DNA of 5,963 nt from CAYXVB01 sp964467785 (GTDB taxonomy: Bacteria; Bdellovibrionota; UBA1018), in the NCBI GenBank assembly GCA_964467785.1, contig CAYXVB010000204.1, positions 1 to 5,963 of the forward strand. The letters are read 5' to 3'. Position numbers and translations under genes: made by a program. Shown in pieces: positions 1 through 5,744 of the stretch. Positions within the stretch are counted from its first letter, which is position 1. Each line of letters begins with the position of its first letter. The notes below the pieces were generated by a model. It saw nothing but the letters and a program-made list of their open reading frames with translations. It was not told where the DNA came from and did no database searches.

Positions 1-1
1 T

Positions 2-1213
2 TTAGACCCGCATTGGCATGATGACGTAAAAGTGGCTTTGGGAGCCGGCCTCGCGCAGAATCGCGGGCTTGAGCGGATCGTTGAACAGCAGCTCCACTGG
101 AGTCTGCTGGGACATCGCGGAGCCTACGTCTTTGGCGTCGCTCGTAAAGGTCTGCAGGCCTTCGAGCAGGTAACGGGGATTGAAGCCCATTTCGACTTCA
201 GGTCCGGAATACTGGATGGACATCCGGGCCGTGGCTTCGCCGAACTCTGGGTTGGTGCACGAAAGCAGGAGCTGATCGTTGGAGAGCTTGAGTTTGACCC
301 GACGGCCGCGCTCGGAGGCAAGCAAGCTCACGCGCCGGAGGTCGGTGGCGAACCTCTCGCGGTCGAGCACGGCGAGGTGCTTGAGGTCCTGCGGGATGAT
401 CCGACGGTAGTCCACGTATTCGCCTTCGATGAGGCGGATGAAAAGATAGGTCGTGGCACCGGCCGTGTCGAGTCGCGCATAGAGATACCCGCGCTCGAAG
501 GACAGGCCGATGAGGGCGTCGTCGCTTCGTCCCTCCACTCGCCCTTCGTCCTGGTGATGGAGCAGCTTGCGCAGCTCCAATAGTCCCTTTTTGGGAATGA
601 TCATCCCTTTGCGGATCTCGGGCGAGCGCGCAAAAAGCGGCCCTTCCACGCTCGAGAGACGGTACATATTCGTCGAAGTCATCCGAAAGCGCGAGCCTTC
701 GACCTGTTCGAGGCAGACTCCGTTGAGATGAAAAAAGGCGGTGTCCGTGGAGATCGCGCAGAGCGTGCGGTCGATCATGTCGGCCAGGGTTCGCTGGCGC
801 GCGGGGAAGTAAGGCTTTTCCTCGAAGTGCGGGAGGCTGCTCTCCGGCAGATAGGCGTGCGCCGGGAAGCCGAGGAGATTGAAGCGGTACTCCTCGCATT
901 TCAATTCGACCCATTCGTTTTGCGTGCGCGTCAGCAGGATCTCGGACCCCGCCGGCAGCTCGCGAACGATGTCCAGCATCGTTTTGGCCGGGATGGCGAT
1001 CTGTCCGTCCTCAGCGACGATTCCTGGGCGGTGGATGGCCTGCACGGAGGTCCTCATGCCGACTTCGAGGTCCGTGGCGAAGAGCGAGACTTCGCCGCCT
1101 TTGACGTTGAAGAGCAGGCTCCCGAGAATAGGTACGGTGCTCTTTTTCTCGACGGACGAGTGGATTCGGTCCAGGGCATCAAGAAAACGGTCTCGAGAGA
1201 TGAGAAATTTCAT
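2..1213 (-). CDS. dnaN: DNA polymerase III subunit beta (sliding clamp)
   Basis: This is the ring-shaped processivity clamp that tethers DNA polymerase III and other clamp-binding enzymes to DNA. The 403-residue product shows the three-fold repeat of the family, roughly residues 1-125, 138-262 and 264-403. Visible landmarks are STVPIL (25-30), ATDLEV (46-51), the FPAHAYLP loop (116-123), LIEGEYVDYRRIIP (261-274), NPRYLLEGL (345-353) and the C-terminal YVIMPMRV, which matches the family's usual MPMRL-type ending. The family is usually about 365-380 residues, so this copy is somewhat long. The common ATDGHRLA-type motif in domain II is replaced by TSTNMYRLS (179-187). The ATG start gives the expected MKF N-terminus, but no strong Shine-Dalgarno lies before it, only a distant GAG. 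It sits 59 bp downstream of uvrA in the same direction with no visible terminator, so co-transcription is likely. The stop codon lies 2 bp from the window edge, so the downstream neighbour is unseen. Identity is secure; whether this is the only clamp gene in the genome is unknown. Confidence 0.96.
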   Translation of the reverse strand: MKFLISRDRFLDALDRIHSSVEKKSTVPILGSLLFNVKGGEVSLFATDLEVGMRTSVQAIHRPGIVAEDGQIAIPAKTMLDIVRELPAGSEILLTRTQNEWVELKCEEYRFNLLGFPAHAYLPESSLPHFEEKPYFPARQRTLADMIDRTLCAISTDTAFFHLNGVCLEQVEGSRFRMTSTNMYRLSSVEGPLFARSPEIRKGMIIPKKGLLELRKLLHHQDEGRVEGRSDDALIGLSFERGYLYARLDTAGATTYLFIRLIEGEYVDYRRIIPQDLKHLAVLDRERFATDLRRVSLLASERGRRVKLKLSNDQLLLSCTNPEFGEATARMSIQYSGPEVEMGFNPRYLLEGLQTFTSDAKDVGSAMSQQTPVELLFNDPLKPAILREAGSQSHFYVIMPMRV

Positions 1214-1272
1214 GGGTAATTTTCATCTCACAGGTTTCGGAAAATGCAAAAAATGTCGGAGTGCTGGAACGA

Positions 1273-4200
1273 TTAAAATCCTCGCGCTTCACGCGATGCG
1301 TAACGATAGCCCTGTTTCTTGAGCATTTGACCCGTTACGGAGTTCGGATCGTCGATCAGGCGATCCGGGGGGCCCGCTGCGACCAGTCCGCCGCCTTTGT
1401 CGCCGCCGCCGGGGCCGAGGTCCACGATCCAGTCCGCCTGGGCGATGACGTCCATGTGGTGTTCGATCATCACGACGCTGTGTCCCGAGTGGATCAGGTC
1501 CTGGATGACGGCGAGGAGTTTCTTGATGTCCTCGAGGTGCAGGCCGGTGGTCGGTTCGTCGAAGATATAGAGCTGGTTCTCCGCTTCTTTGTCATCGAGC
1601 ACGGAGGCGATCTTGAGACGCTGGGATTCGCCGCCAGATAGCGTCGTCGCGCTCTGACCAATATGCAGGTAGCCCAGGCCCACGTCGCGCAAGATTCCGA
1701 ACTTGCGGGCCAGCACCGGATTGTCGCGGAAAAGCTCAAACGCTTCGTCGATCGTCGTGTGCAGCAGCTGGTTGACGTCCTTGCCTCGGTAGGTGACGTC
1801 GAGCAGCGACTTCTTGAAGCGCTTGCCGTCGCATTCCTCGCAGGGCAGTCGCACTTCAGCCATGAAATGCATGTCGAGCAGGATCTCGCCTTCGCCCTTG
1901 CAGACGGGGCAGCGGCCGCCATCCACGTTAAAGGAGAAGTGCTGGGGCGTGTAGCCGCGGCGGAGCGAGATGACCTGGTTGGCGAGGATCCGGCGGATCT
2001 CGTCCCAGGCCTTCATGTAGGTGGCAGGGTTGGATCGCGAGGAGCGGCCGATCGGAGTCTGGTCGAGTAAGACCACTCCTCGGATCTGATCCGCGCCGTA
2101 AAGCTTGTCAAACGCTCCGACTTCCTCGGTGGATCGGTAAAAAAGGCGCGAAAGCGAGTTGTAGAGCGTCTTGTGCACGAGCGTCGATTTGCCGGAGCCC
2201 GAGACGCCGGTCACGACGACGAAGCGGTCGAGCGGGAATTCGACGTCGATATTCTGGAGGTTGTTCTCGCGGCAGCCGGTGAGTTTGATCGCCCGGCGCG
2301 CGTGCCCGCGGGGCGGCTTGGAAGGCTCGAGCGTGAAAGCCCCCGAAAGGTACTTGCCCGTCACCGATCCTGAGATCCGCTCGAGATCGCCGGCCGTGCC
2401 TTGGGCCATCAGCTCGCCGCCGCGGCGTCCGGCGCCCGGGCCGAGCTCGATGAGCCAGTCGGCGGCCTTCATCACCTCGAGGTCGTGCTCGACGACGACG
2501 ACGGTGTTGCCCTGGTCGCGCAGGCGCTGGAGCACCCCGATCAGGCGATCAGTATCCGACGCATGCAACCCGATCGAAGGCTCGTCGAGGACGTAAAGCG
2601 TGCCGCAGAGGCCGTTGCCGAGCTGGGTGGCGAGATTGATGCGCTGGAACTCGCCGCCCGACAGCGTCTTGGCCAGACGAGAGAGCGTGAGGTAACCCAC
2701 GCCCACCTCGTCGAGGAAGGAAAGACGGCGTTCGACCTGGGCGAGGACTTCGGCCGCGATCTTGCGCTCGTTGGCCGTGAGCTGGAGCGCCCGCATCCAG
2801 ACCAGCGAGTCGTTGATCGGCGTGTCCAACACCTGGGACACGGACTTGCCGCCCACGCGGACGGCGAGCGCCTCGGGTTTGAGCCGCGCGCCCTTGCACA
2901 CGGTGCAAAGCGTCTGGGACTGGTAGCGCCGGATAAACACGCGGATGTGCAGCTTGTACTTCCAGCGCTTGAGCTCCTCGAAGCAGTTGAGGATGCCGGG
3001 GAAAGTCTTGTCTTCGGGCGAGCCTTCCCAGATCAGCTTTTTTTGCGCGGGGGTGAGCTCGGAATAGCGCTTGCCGATGGAGATGCCATTGCGTTCGGCG
3101 AAGCGGAAGAGATCTTTTTCCCAGTCCGAGAGCGAAGGCTTGGAAAACGGATCGATCGCGCCGTTTTTGAGCGTCTTGGTGGGATCGGGGACCACGAGCG
3201 CCTCGTCGATGTCGAGCGTGTGGCCAAAGCCGCTGCAGCGCGAGCAGGCGCCGATGGGGCTGTTGAAAGAAAAGAGGTTGGGCTCGGGGATCCGATGCTC
3301 GTGGCCGCACTGGATGCAGGCAAAGCGGGAGTCAAAGACTTTGAGCGCCGTCGGACCGTCGGCGCCTTTGGAGGCGGTCGCGTTCGGTGCGTCCATATCG
3401 TAAAAGCCGACTTTGCCTTTTCCGATGGCGATGGCCTGGTCGATCGAGTCGAGCAGGCGGCCGCGGGTTGCGGCGTCTGGAGTTTCGGATATCCTCAAGC
3501 GGTCCGCGACGACATGCAGCTGGCCGCCGGCAGGGAAGACGATCGACTTCGGATCCGTTTCCTCGAGATCCAGGACCTCGCAGGCGCCCTTTGCGGAGAC
3601 GGAGAGCAGGCGTGTGAAGCCCTGTTCGCGGAGAACGGAGATGAGAGAGGAGAGGTCGAAATCTTTCTCTTTCGCGGACTTCTTTTTTGAGGCTTTCGCC
3701 GGGGCTTTCTTCGGAGCGTTCTTTTTGGCTTTCCCTTCGGGGGCCGCAGCCTGGCCGGCTGGGCTTGAGCCGGGCGGGCTCAAGGGCGCGGTGATCATCG
3801 CCTTCTTGCCAGGGAGCCAGCCGCAGGCCCAATCGAGGATGACCATGGCGTCGAGCTTCTTGACCTCGCCGCCGCATTGGACGCAGGACGTGCGGCCCAC
3901 TTTGGCAAAGAGAACGCGAAGGTAGTCCACGATCTCCGTCTGGGTGCCGACCGTGCTGCGCGAGTTGACGATGTGGTTTTTTTGCTCGAGCGCGATGGCG
4001 GGCGGAATGTTCTCGATCGAGTCGAGGTCCGGCTTGGGCATTTTTTCGAGAAACTGGCGGGTGTAGGTCGAGAGGCTCTCGACGTACCGGCGCTGGCCCT
4101 CGGCATAGAGAGTGTCGAAGACCAGCGAGCTCTTGCCGCTGCCGGACAGCCCGGTCACCACTGAGATTTTCCGCGGAGGAAACTCGACGGAGACGTTTTT

Positions 4201-4302
4201 GAGGTTGTTCTGGCGGACACGGTTGAGACGGATCGGCCGGATGGCTCGCGGAGCGGTAGTAGAAGAGGGGGGCGTTTTTGAGTCCATGGTTTTAGGAGCC
4301 AC
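1273..4302 (-). CDS. uvrA: Excinuclease ABC subunit A
   Basis: UvrA is the damage-recognition ATPase of nucleotide excision repair; a UvrA dimer loads UvrB on lesions. The 1009-residue product has two ABC modules. Module one has Walker A GLSGSGKSS (51-59), signature LSGGE (547-551) and Walker B VLDEPSIGLH (571-580). Module two has Walker A GVSGSGKST (699-707), signature LSGGES (888-893) and Walker B DEPTTGLH (915-922). Zinc-binding cysteines are C329/C332 with C353/C356, and C798/C801 with C821/C824. RSTVGTQTEI (115-124) is also typical. The family is usually about 940 residues; most of the excess is a Lys/Ala/Pro-rich insertion at about 172-213, within the expected UvrB-binding region, plus a loose N-terminal extension. 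The open frame begins at a GTG (4302), but an in-frame ATG five codons in (4287) is an equally good start. Neither has a clear Shine-Dalgarno. It is divergent from the 4499 gene and is followed by dnaN. Function is certain; the exact start is not. Confidence 0.97.
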   Translation of the reverse strand: MAPKTMDSKTPPSSTTAPRAIRPIRLNRVRQNNLKNVSVEFPPRKISVVTGLSGSGKSSLVFDTLYAEGQRRYVESLSTYTRQFLEKMPKPDLDSIENIPPAIALEQKNHIVNSRSTVGTQTEIVDYLRVLFAKVGRTSCVQCGGEVKKLDAMVILDWACGWLPGKKAMITAPLSPPGSSPAGQAAAPEGKAKKNAPKKAPAKASKKKSAKEKDFDLSSLISVLREQGFTRLLSVSAKGACEVLDLEETDPKSIVFPAGGQLHVVADRLRISETPDAATRGRLLDSIDQAIAIGKGKVGFYDMDAPNATASKGADGPTALKVFDSRFACIQCGHEHRIPEPNLFSFNSPIGACSRCSGFGHTLDIDEALVVPDPTKTLKNGAIDPFSKPSLSDWEKDLFRFAERNGISIGKRYSELTPAQKKLIWEGSPEDKTFPGILNCFEELKRWKYKLHIRVFIRRYQSQTLCTVCKGARLKPEALAVRVGGKSVSQVLDTPINDSLVWMRALQLTANERKIAAEVLAQVERRLSFLDEVGVGYLTLSRLAKTLSGGEFQRINLATQLGNGLCGTLYVLDEPSIGLHASDTDRLIGVLQRLRDQGNTVVVVEHDLEVMKAADWLIELGPGAGRRGGELMAQGTAGDLERISGSVTGKYLSGAFTLEPSKPPRGHARRAIKLTGCRENNLQNIDVEFPLDRFVVVTGVSGSGKSTLVHKTLYNSLSRLFYRSTEEVGAFDKLYGADQIRGVVLLDQTPIGRSSRSNPATYMKAWDEIRRILANQVISLRRGYTPQHFSFNVDGGRCPVCKGEGEILLDMHFMAEVRLPCEECDGKRFKKSLLDVTYRGKDVNQLLHTTIDEAFELFRDNPVLARKFGILRDVGLGYLHIGQSATTLSGGESQRLKIASVLDDKEAENQLYIFDEPTTGLHLEDIKKLLAVIQDLIHSGHSVVMIEHHMDVIAQADWIVDLGPGGGDKGGGLVAAGPPDRLIDDPNSVTGQMLKKQGYRYASREARGF
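3661..3792 (-). other. Low-complexity Lys/Ala/Pro insertion inside UvrA
   Basis: Residues about 171-214 of UvrA are a segment rich in proline and glycine, then in lysine and alanine, with runs such as KAKKNAPKKAPAKASKKK. It resembles histone H1-type disordered tails in composition. It lies between the first Walker A and the first zinc finger, in the region that holds the UvrB-binding domain in known UvrA structures. The reading frame is intact through it and the flanking sequence is recognisable UvrA, so it is an in-frame insertion and not a frameshift. A flexible linker or non-specific DNA-binding role is inference. Confidence 0.7.
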
Positions 4303-4308
4303 TCTATA
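4303..4308 (-). promoter_or_regulatory. Possible uvrA -10 element (TATAGA)
   Basis: The minus strand carries TATAGA directly before the GTG start of uvrA, with four of six matches to TATAAT. If used, transcription would begin near 4296, past the GTG. Translation would then start at the ATG at 4287 with an almost absent leader, which fits the lack of a Shine-Dalgarno. No convincing -35 element accompanies it. Confidence 0.22.
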
Positions 4309-4312
4309 CCGT

Positions 4313-4329
4313 TGTCTAAAGCTTGGACA
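4313..4329. promoter_or_regulatory. 17-bp inverted repeat upstream of uvrA, candidate operator
   Basis: The plus strand reads TGTCTAAAGCTTGGACA. The arms TGTC/GACA pair perfectly and an inner AA/TT pair is also symmetric, giving six matched pairs around the centre. It ends 11 bp before the GTG start of uvrA. On the minus strand it would overlap the -35 and spacer of a weak sigma70-like promoter whose -10-like TATAGA is at 4303-4308; the -35 position (CTGTCC, 4325-4330, 16-bp spacer) is poor. A regulator site over a uvrA promoter would suggest SOS/LexA-type control, but the sequence does not match the LexA boxes I know (CTGT-N8-ACAG, GAAC-N4-GTTC, TTAC-N3-GTAA). It could be chance. Confidence 0.35.
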
Positions 4330-4361
4330 GGGGGTTGCGGTGTCTTTTAGGCCGAGAACGG

Positions 4362-4394
4362 GGGGCTTTTGCGTGAAATCACGGGTTTAGCCCC
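4362..4394 (+). other. Composite stem-loop in the divergent intergenic region
   Basis: An outer stem GGGGCT (4362-4367) pairs exactly with AGCCCC (4389-4394). Inside it CGTG (4372-4375) pairs exactly with CACG (4380-4383) around an AAAT loop, with an internal loop of about 4-5 nt per side. No T-tract follows on either strand, so an intrinsic terminator is unlikely. It lies just before the three-way junction candidate and may be part of the same structured leader. As DNA it could equally be a protein-binding dyad. Confidence 0.35.
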
Positions 4395-4401
4395 GGTCGA
4401 G

Positions 4402-4468
4402 GGCTTGGCCGCCTCTGGCACCCGGCTTGCTCATAGGGCGTCGGCCGGACTGACACCGGCCCCAAGTC
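4402..4468 (+). ncRNA. Candidate structured RNA (three-way junction) in the leader of the 4499 gene
   Basis: Read as plus-strand RNA, the element folds into three adjoining helices. P1 pairs GGCTTGG (4402-4408) with CCAAGTC (4462-4468), seven pairs including one G-U. P2 pairs CGCC (4410-4413) with GGCG (4437-4440) and may hold an inner GGCA/TGCT helix (4417-4420 with 4428-4431). P3 pairs GGCCGG (4443-4448) with CCGGCC (4456-4461) around the 7-nt loop ACTGACA. The junction linkers are only 1, 2 and 0 nt, and P3 abuts P1 directly. A purine-rich stretch with the ribosome binding site follows. This geometry suggests a riboswitch-like or other cis-regulatory leader, but I see no conserved core of a class I know. 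Function is inference. Confidence 0.35.
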
Positions 4469-4484
4469 GAAGAAGAAAGAAAGC

Positions 4485-4488
4485 GGAG
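4485..4488 (+). promoter_or_regulatory. Ribosome binding site of the small exported protein
   Basis: GGAG lies 10 nt before the ATG at 4499, within a purine-rich stretch that follows the candidate leader structure. It supports this start and the plus-strand reading of the locus. Confidence 0.6.
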
Positions 4489-4498
4489 TGGTAGTGAT

Positions 4499-4843
4499 AT
4501 GCAAGCAGTGCGGAACAAGAAAGGTCGTTGGTTCAAAGCGGGTATCCTGATGGGGATGTCCTTGTCGATGGCTCTGGCCTCGGTGCCGAAGAGCGGAATC
4601 TCGGGGCGCGTGACTGACGACACGGCCATCTATCAGCGTATGGGTGAGACCCAGGTGCGCAAGGTCAAGAAGCCGGAGTTCGACGCCGATCTGGCGCAGC
4701 TCTCCAGCATCGAGGGACGTTATCGCGAGAAATTGCCGTCCTACGCCGACAGCCGGAACCGGATGAGCGGGCCGATGAAGCGGATCTCCGCTCAGAAGTA
4801 CCGTCACTCAAGCGCCAAGCGGACTGAAATCTCGCGCAACTGA
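4499..4843 (+). CDS. Small basic exported protein of unknown function
   Basis: I do not recognise this 114-residue protein. It starts with a classical signal peptide: a basic n-region (K7, K8, R10, K13), a hydrophobic core at about 14-27, and an AxA-type cleavage site with A25 and A27, so cleavage is expected after A27. A classical Sec-type signal is likely, since no lipobox cysteine or twin-arginine motif is present. The mature part would be about 87 residues, strongly basic (19 Lys/Arg against 10 Asp/Glu), hydrophilic and cysteine-free, with no membrane segment and no domain I can name. The ATG is preceded by GGAG at 4485-4488, 10 nt upstream. It is divergent from uvrA, follows a potentially structured leader, and precedes the PilZ-like gene by 49 nt in the same direction, so the pair may share a transcript. 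An overlapping minus-strand frame lacks comparable signals. A periplasmic or envelope-associated role is inference. Confidence 0.75.
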   Translation: MQAVRNKKGRWFKAGILMGMSLSMALASVPKSGISGRVTDDTAIYQRMGETQVRKVKKPEFDADLAQLSSIEGRYREKLPSYADSRNRMSGPMKRISAQKYRHSSAKRTEISRN

Positions 4844-4844
4844 G

Positions 4845-4868
4845 CTGAAGCCCCGCGCGGCTCTTCAG
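4845..4868 (+). other. Stem-loop between the exported-protein and PilZ-like genes
   Basis: CTGAAG (4845-4850) pairs exactly with CTTCAG (4863-4868); a shifted register adds AGCC (4849-4852) with GGCT (4859-4862). The only T-run, TTTT at 4878-4881, is about 10 nt beyond the stem, so this is at best a weak terminator or an mRNA processing or attenuation element. The upstream strand can alternatively pair with TTCAGC at 4880-4885, right beside the GGAGG before the next gene. Confidence 0.4.
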
Positions 4869-4885
4869 GAGTTGCGATTTTCAGC

Positions 4886-4890
4886 GGAGG
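4886..4890 (+). promoter_or_regulatory. Shine-Dalgarno-like GGAGG that decides the PilZ-like start
   Basis: GGAGG stands 2 nt before the ATG at 4893, closer than usual. It favours that ATG over the upstream TTG at 4872, whose AGGAG (4867-4871) touches the start codon with no spacer. Neither arrangement is ideal, so the start remains uncertain by seven codons. Confidence 0.45.
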
Positions 4891-4892
4891 GT

Positions 4893-5708
4893 ATGTTATC
4901 CTCTTCAGAAGTGAGCTCATCCAGGTCGAAACTTCAGGCTCTATTCACGACTCTTTTCGGTAAAGCGGTGGCCCGCGCGCCCATGGAGCCTGCCCGGCCC
5001 CTCTCGGTTTATATCGCGCGGCCGCCTCGGCTTCGCACGGATCTGGGGGAGCACCTCCGGAACGCGATTTTTGTCGCGCGCGCCGATCAAGGCGCGTTCG
5101 GCATCTACAATCTCAGCTTGGGCGGAATGGCGCTCGGCGTGCGGCCGGGCGCGATCGCCACTCCTGGCCTCGATGCGGTCCTGGAGGGGCAGCTTCGTAT
5201 CCATGACGTCGAGTACCCGGTCTCGCTCAAGATTTCGCACATCTCCCCACAGATGGTGGGCGGTCCCTTTGTGAGCACGCCGCCACATTTTCGGGAACGG
5301 CTGCTAAGCCAGCTCTCGGCCGAGTTCGAGGCGGCCCATATCTCCCCGATCCGCACTGAGCTGCTCAAGCCCGAGGACGACGGGAGGCCGATCTTCTTCT
5401 GCGGCTCCGACGGCACCGAACTCAAGGTCGTCGAGCGCGACGGCAGGATCGTGCGCTTTCACATGGGCTTTCTCGGCATGTACATCGAAGGGGACGGCGA
5501 AGGCCGGGTCCAGTACGGGCTGATCAACGAAGACAATCGCTCCGGCAACAAGCCCGCGTTCAAGGGGGCCACCCTGATCAGCAGGCCGATGCCTTACACT
5601 GCGGAGACCCAAGTGCTCGCGGCGCGGTTCGTGGTTTACGTGGAAGGCCTCGAGCCCCGGCTGCGCGAACAGCTTCTCAAGCTTTTGGCCAACGCGGTTT
5701 CCGGCTGA
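4893..5708 (+). CDS. PilZ-like domain protein
   Basis: PilZ domains are small beta-barrels that often bind cyclic di-GMP and control motility, adhesion or secretion. From the first in-frame TTG (4872) the frame encodes 278 residues. I prefer the ATG at 4893 (271 residues) because GGAGG lies just before it at 4886-4890, although the 2-nt spacing is short; the TTG has AGGAG directly abutting it. In TTG-based numbering, YNLSLGGMAL (79-88) matches the PilZ (D/N)xSxxG motif, and LRIHDVEYPVSLKISHIS (108-125) followed by GGPFV fits the next barrel strands. The expected upstream RxxxR motif is absent; only R50, R53 and R55 cluster there. The C-terminal half (about 170-278) has beta-type patterning and a final amphipathic stretch (EPRLREQLLKLLANAV) that I cannot assign. 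There is no signal peptide or membrane helix, so it is likely cytoplasmic. PilZ assignment is moderate; cyclic di-GMP binding is doubtful. Confidence 0.75.
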   Translation: MLSSSEVSSSRSKLQALFTTLFGKAVARAPMEPARPLSVYIARPPRLRTDLGEHLRNAIFVARADQGAFGIYNLSLGGMALGVRPGAIATPGLDAVLEGQLRIHDVEYPVSLKISHISPQMVGGPFVSTPPHFRERLLSQLSAEFEAAHISPIRTELLKPEDDGRPIFFCGSDGTELKVVERDGRIVRFHMGFLGMYIEGDGEGRVQYGLINEDNRSGNKPAFKGATLISRPMPYTAETQVLAARFVVYVEGLEPRLREQLLKLLANAVSG

Positions 5709-5741
5709 GCCAGGGCGTTCCCCCTTCGGCTTGATTTCGCT
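5708..5741 (+). terminator. Probable intrinsic terminator of the PilZ-like gene
   Basis: AGCC (5708-5711) and AGGG (5712-5715) pair with CCCT (5722-5725) and GGCT (5728-5731), making an eight-pair stem with a 2-nt bulge and a 6-nt loop. A T-rich but interrupted tail follows on the plus strand. The stem begins at the last base of the stop codon. The minus strand has no T-run after the hairpin, so it would act mainly on the plus-strand transcript, before the convergent gene. Confidence 0.5.
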
Positions 5742-5744
5742 TCA

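Noticed and set aside
32..583. A 183-codon plus-strand open frame opposite dnaN
   Set aside because: It is a shadow of dnaN, whose identity is certain, and it has no recognisable features.
2..1213. A replication origin near dnaN
   Set aside because: No dnaA gene, no cluster of DnaA boxes and no AT-rich unwinding region is seen in the window.
2401..3690. A 429-codon plus-strand open frame antisense to uvrA
   Set aside because: It lies entirely within the clearly coding uvrA gene, shows no recognisable domain, and long antisense frames are expected in GC-rich coding DNA.
4443..4461. GGCCGG-ACTGACA-CCGGCC as an intrinsic terminator
   Set aside because: No T-run follows on either strand, and the position between divergent genes does not call for a terminator.
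4402..4468. A tRNA or tRNA-like gene, because a 7-bp closing stem directly abuts a hairpin with a 7-nt loop
   Set aside because: The T-loop consensus (TTCRANY) is absent, the segment between is too short for separate D and anticodon arms, and no CCA or usual tRNA landmarks are present.
4303..4498. A plus-strand sigma70 promoter for the 4499 gene
   Set aside because: I tested TTGCGG, TTGGAC and TTTTGC as -35 boxes; none has an acceptable -10 at 16-18 bp, so no promoter is called.
4379..4807. A 142-codon minus-strand open frame overlapping the small exported protein
   Set aside because: It has no domain or signal sequence, its composition looks like a shadow frame, and the plus strand has a ribosome binding site plus a clean signal peptide.
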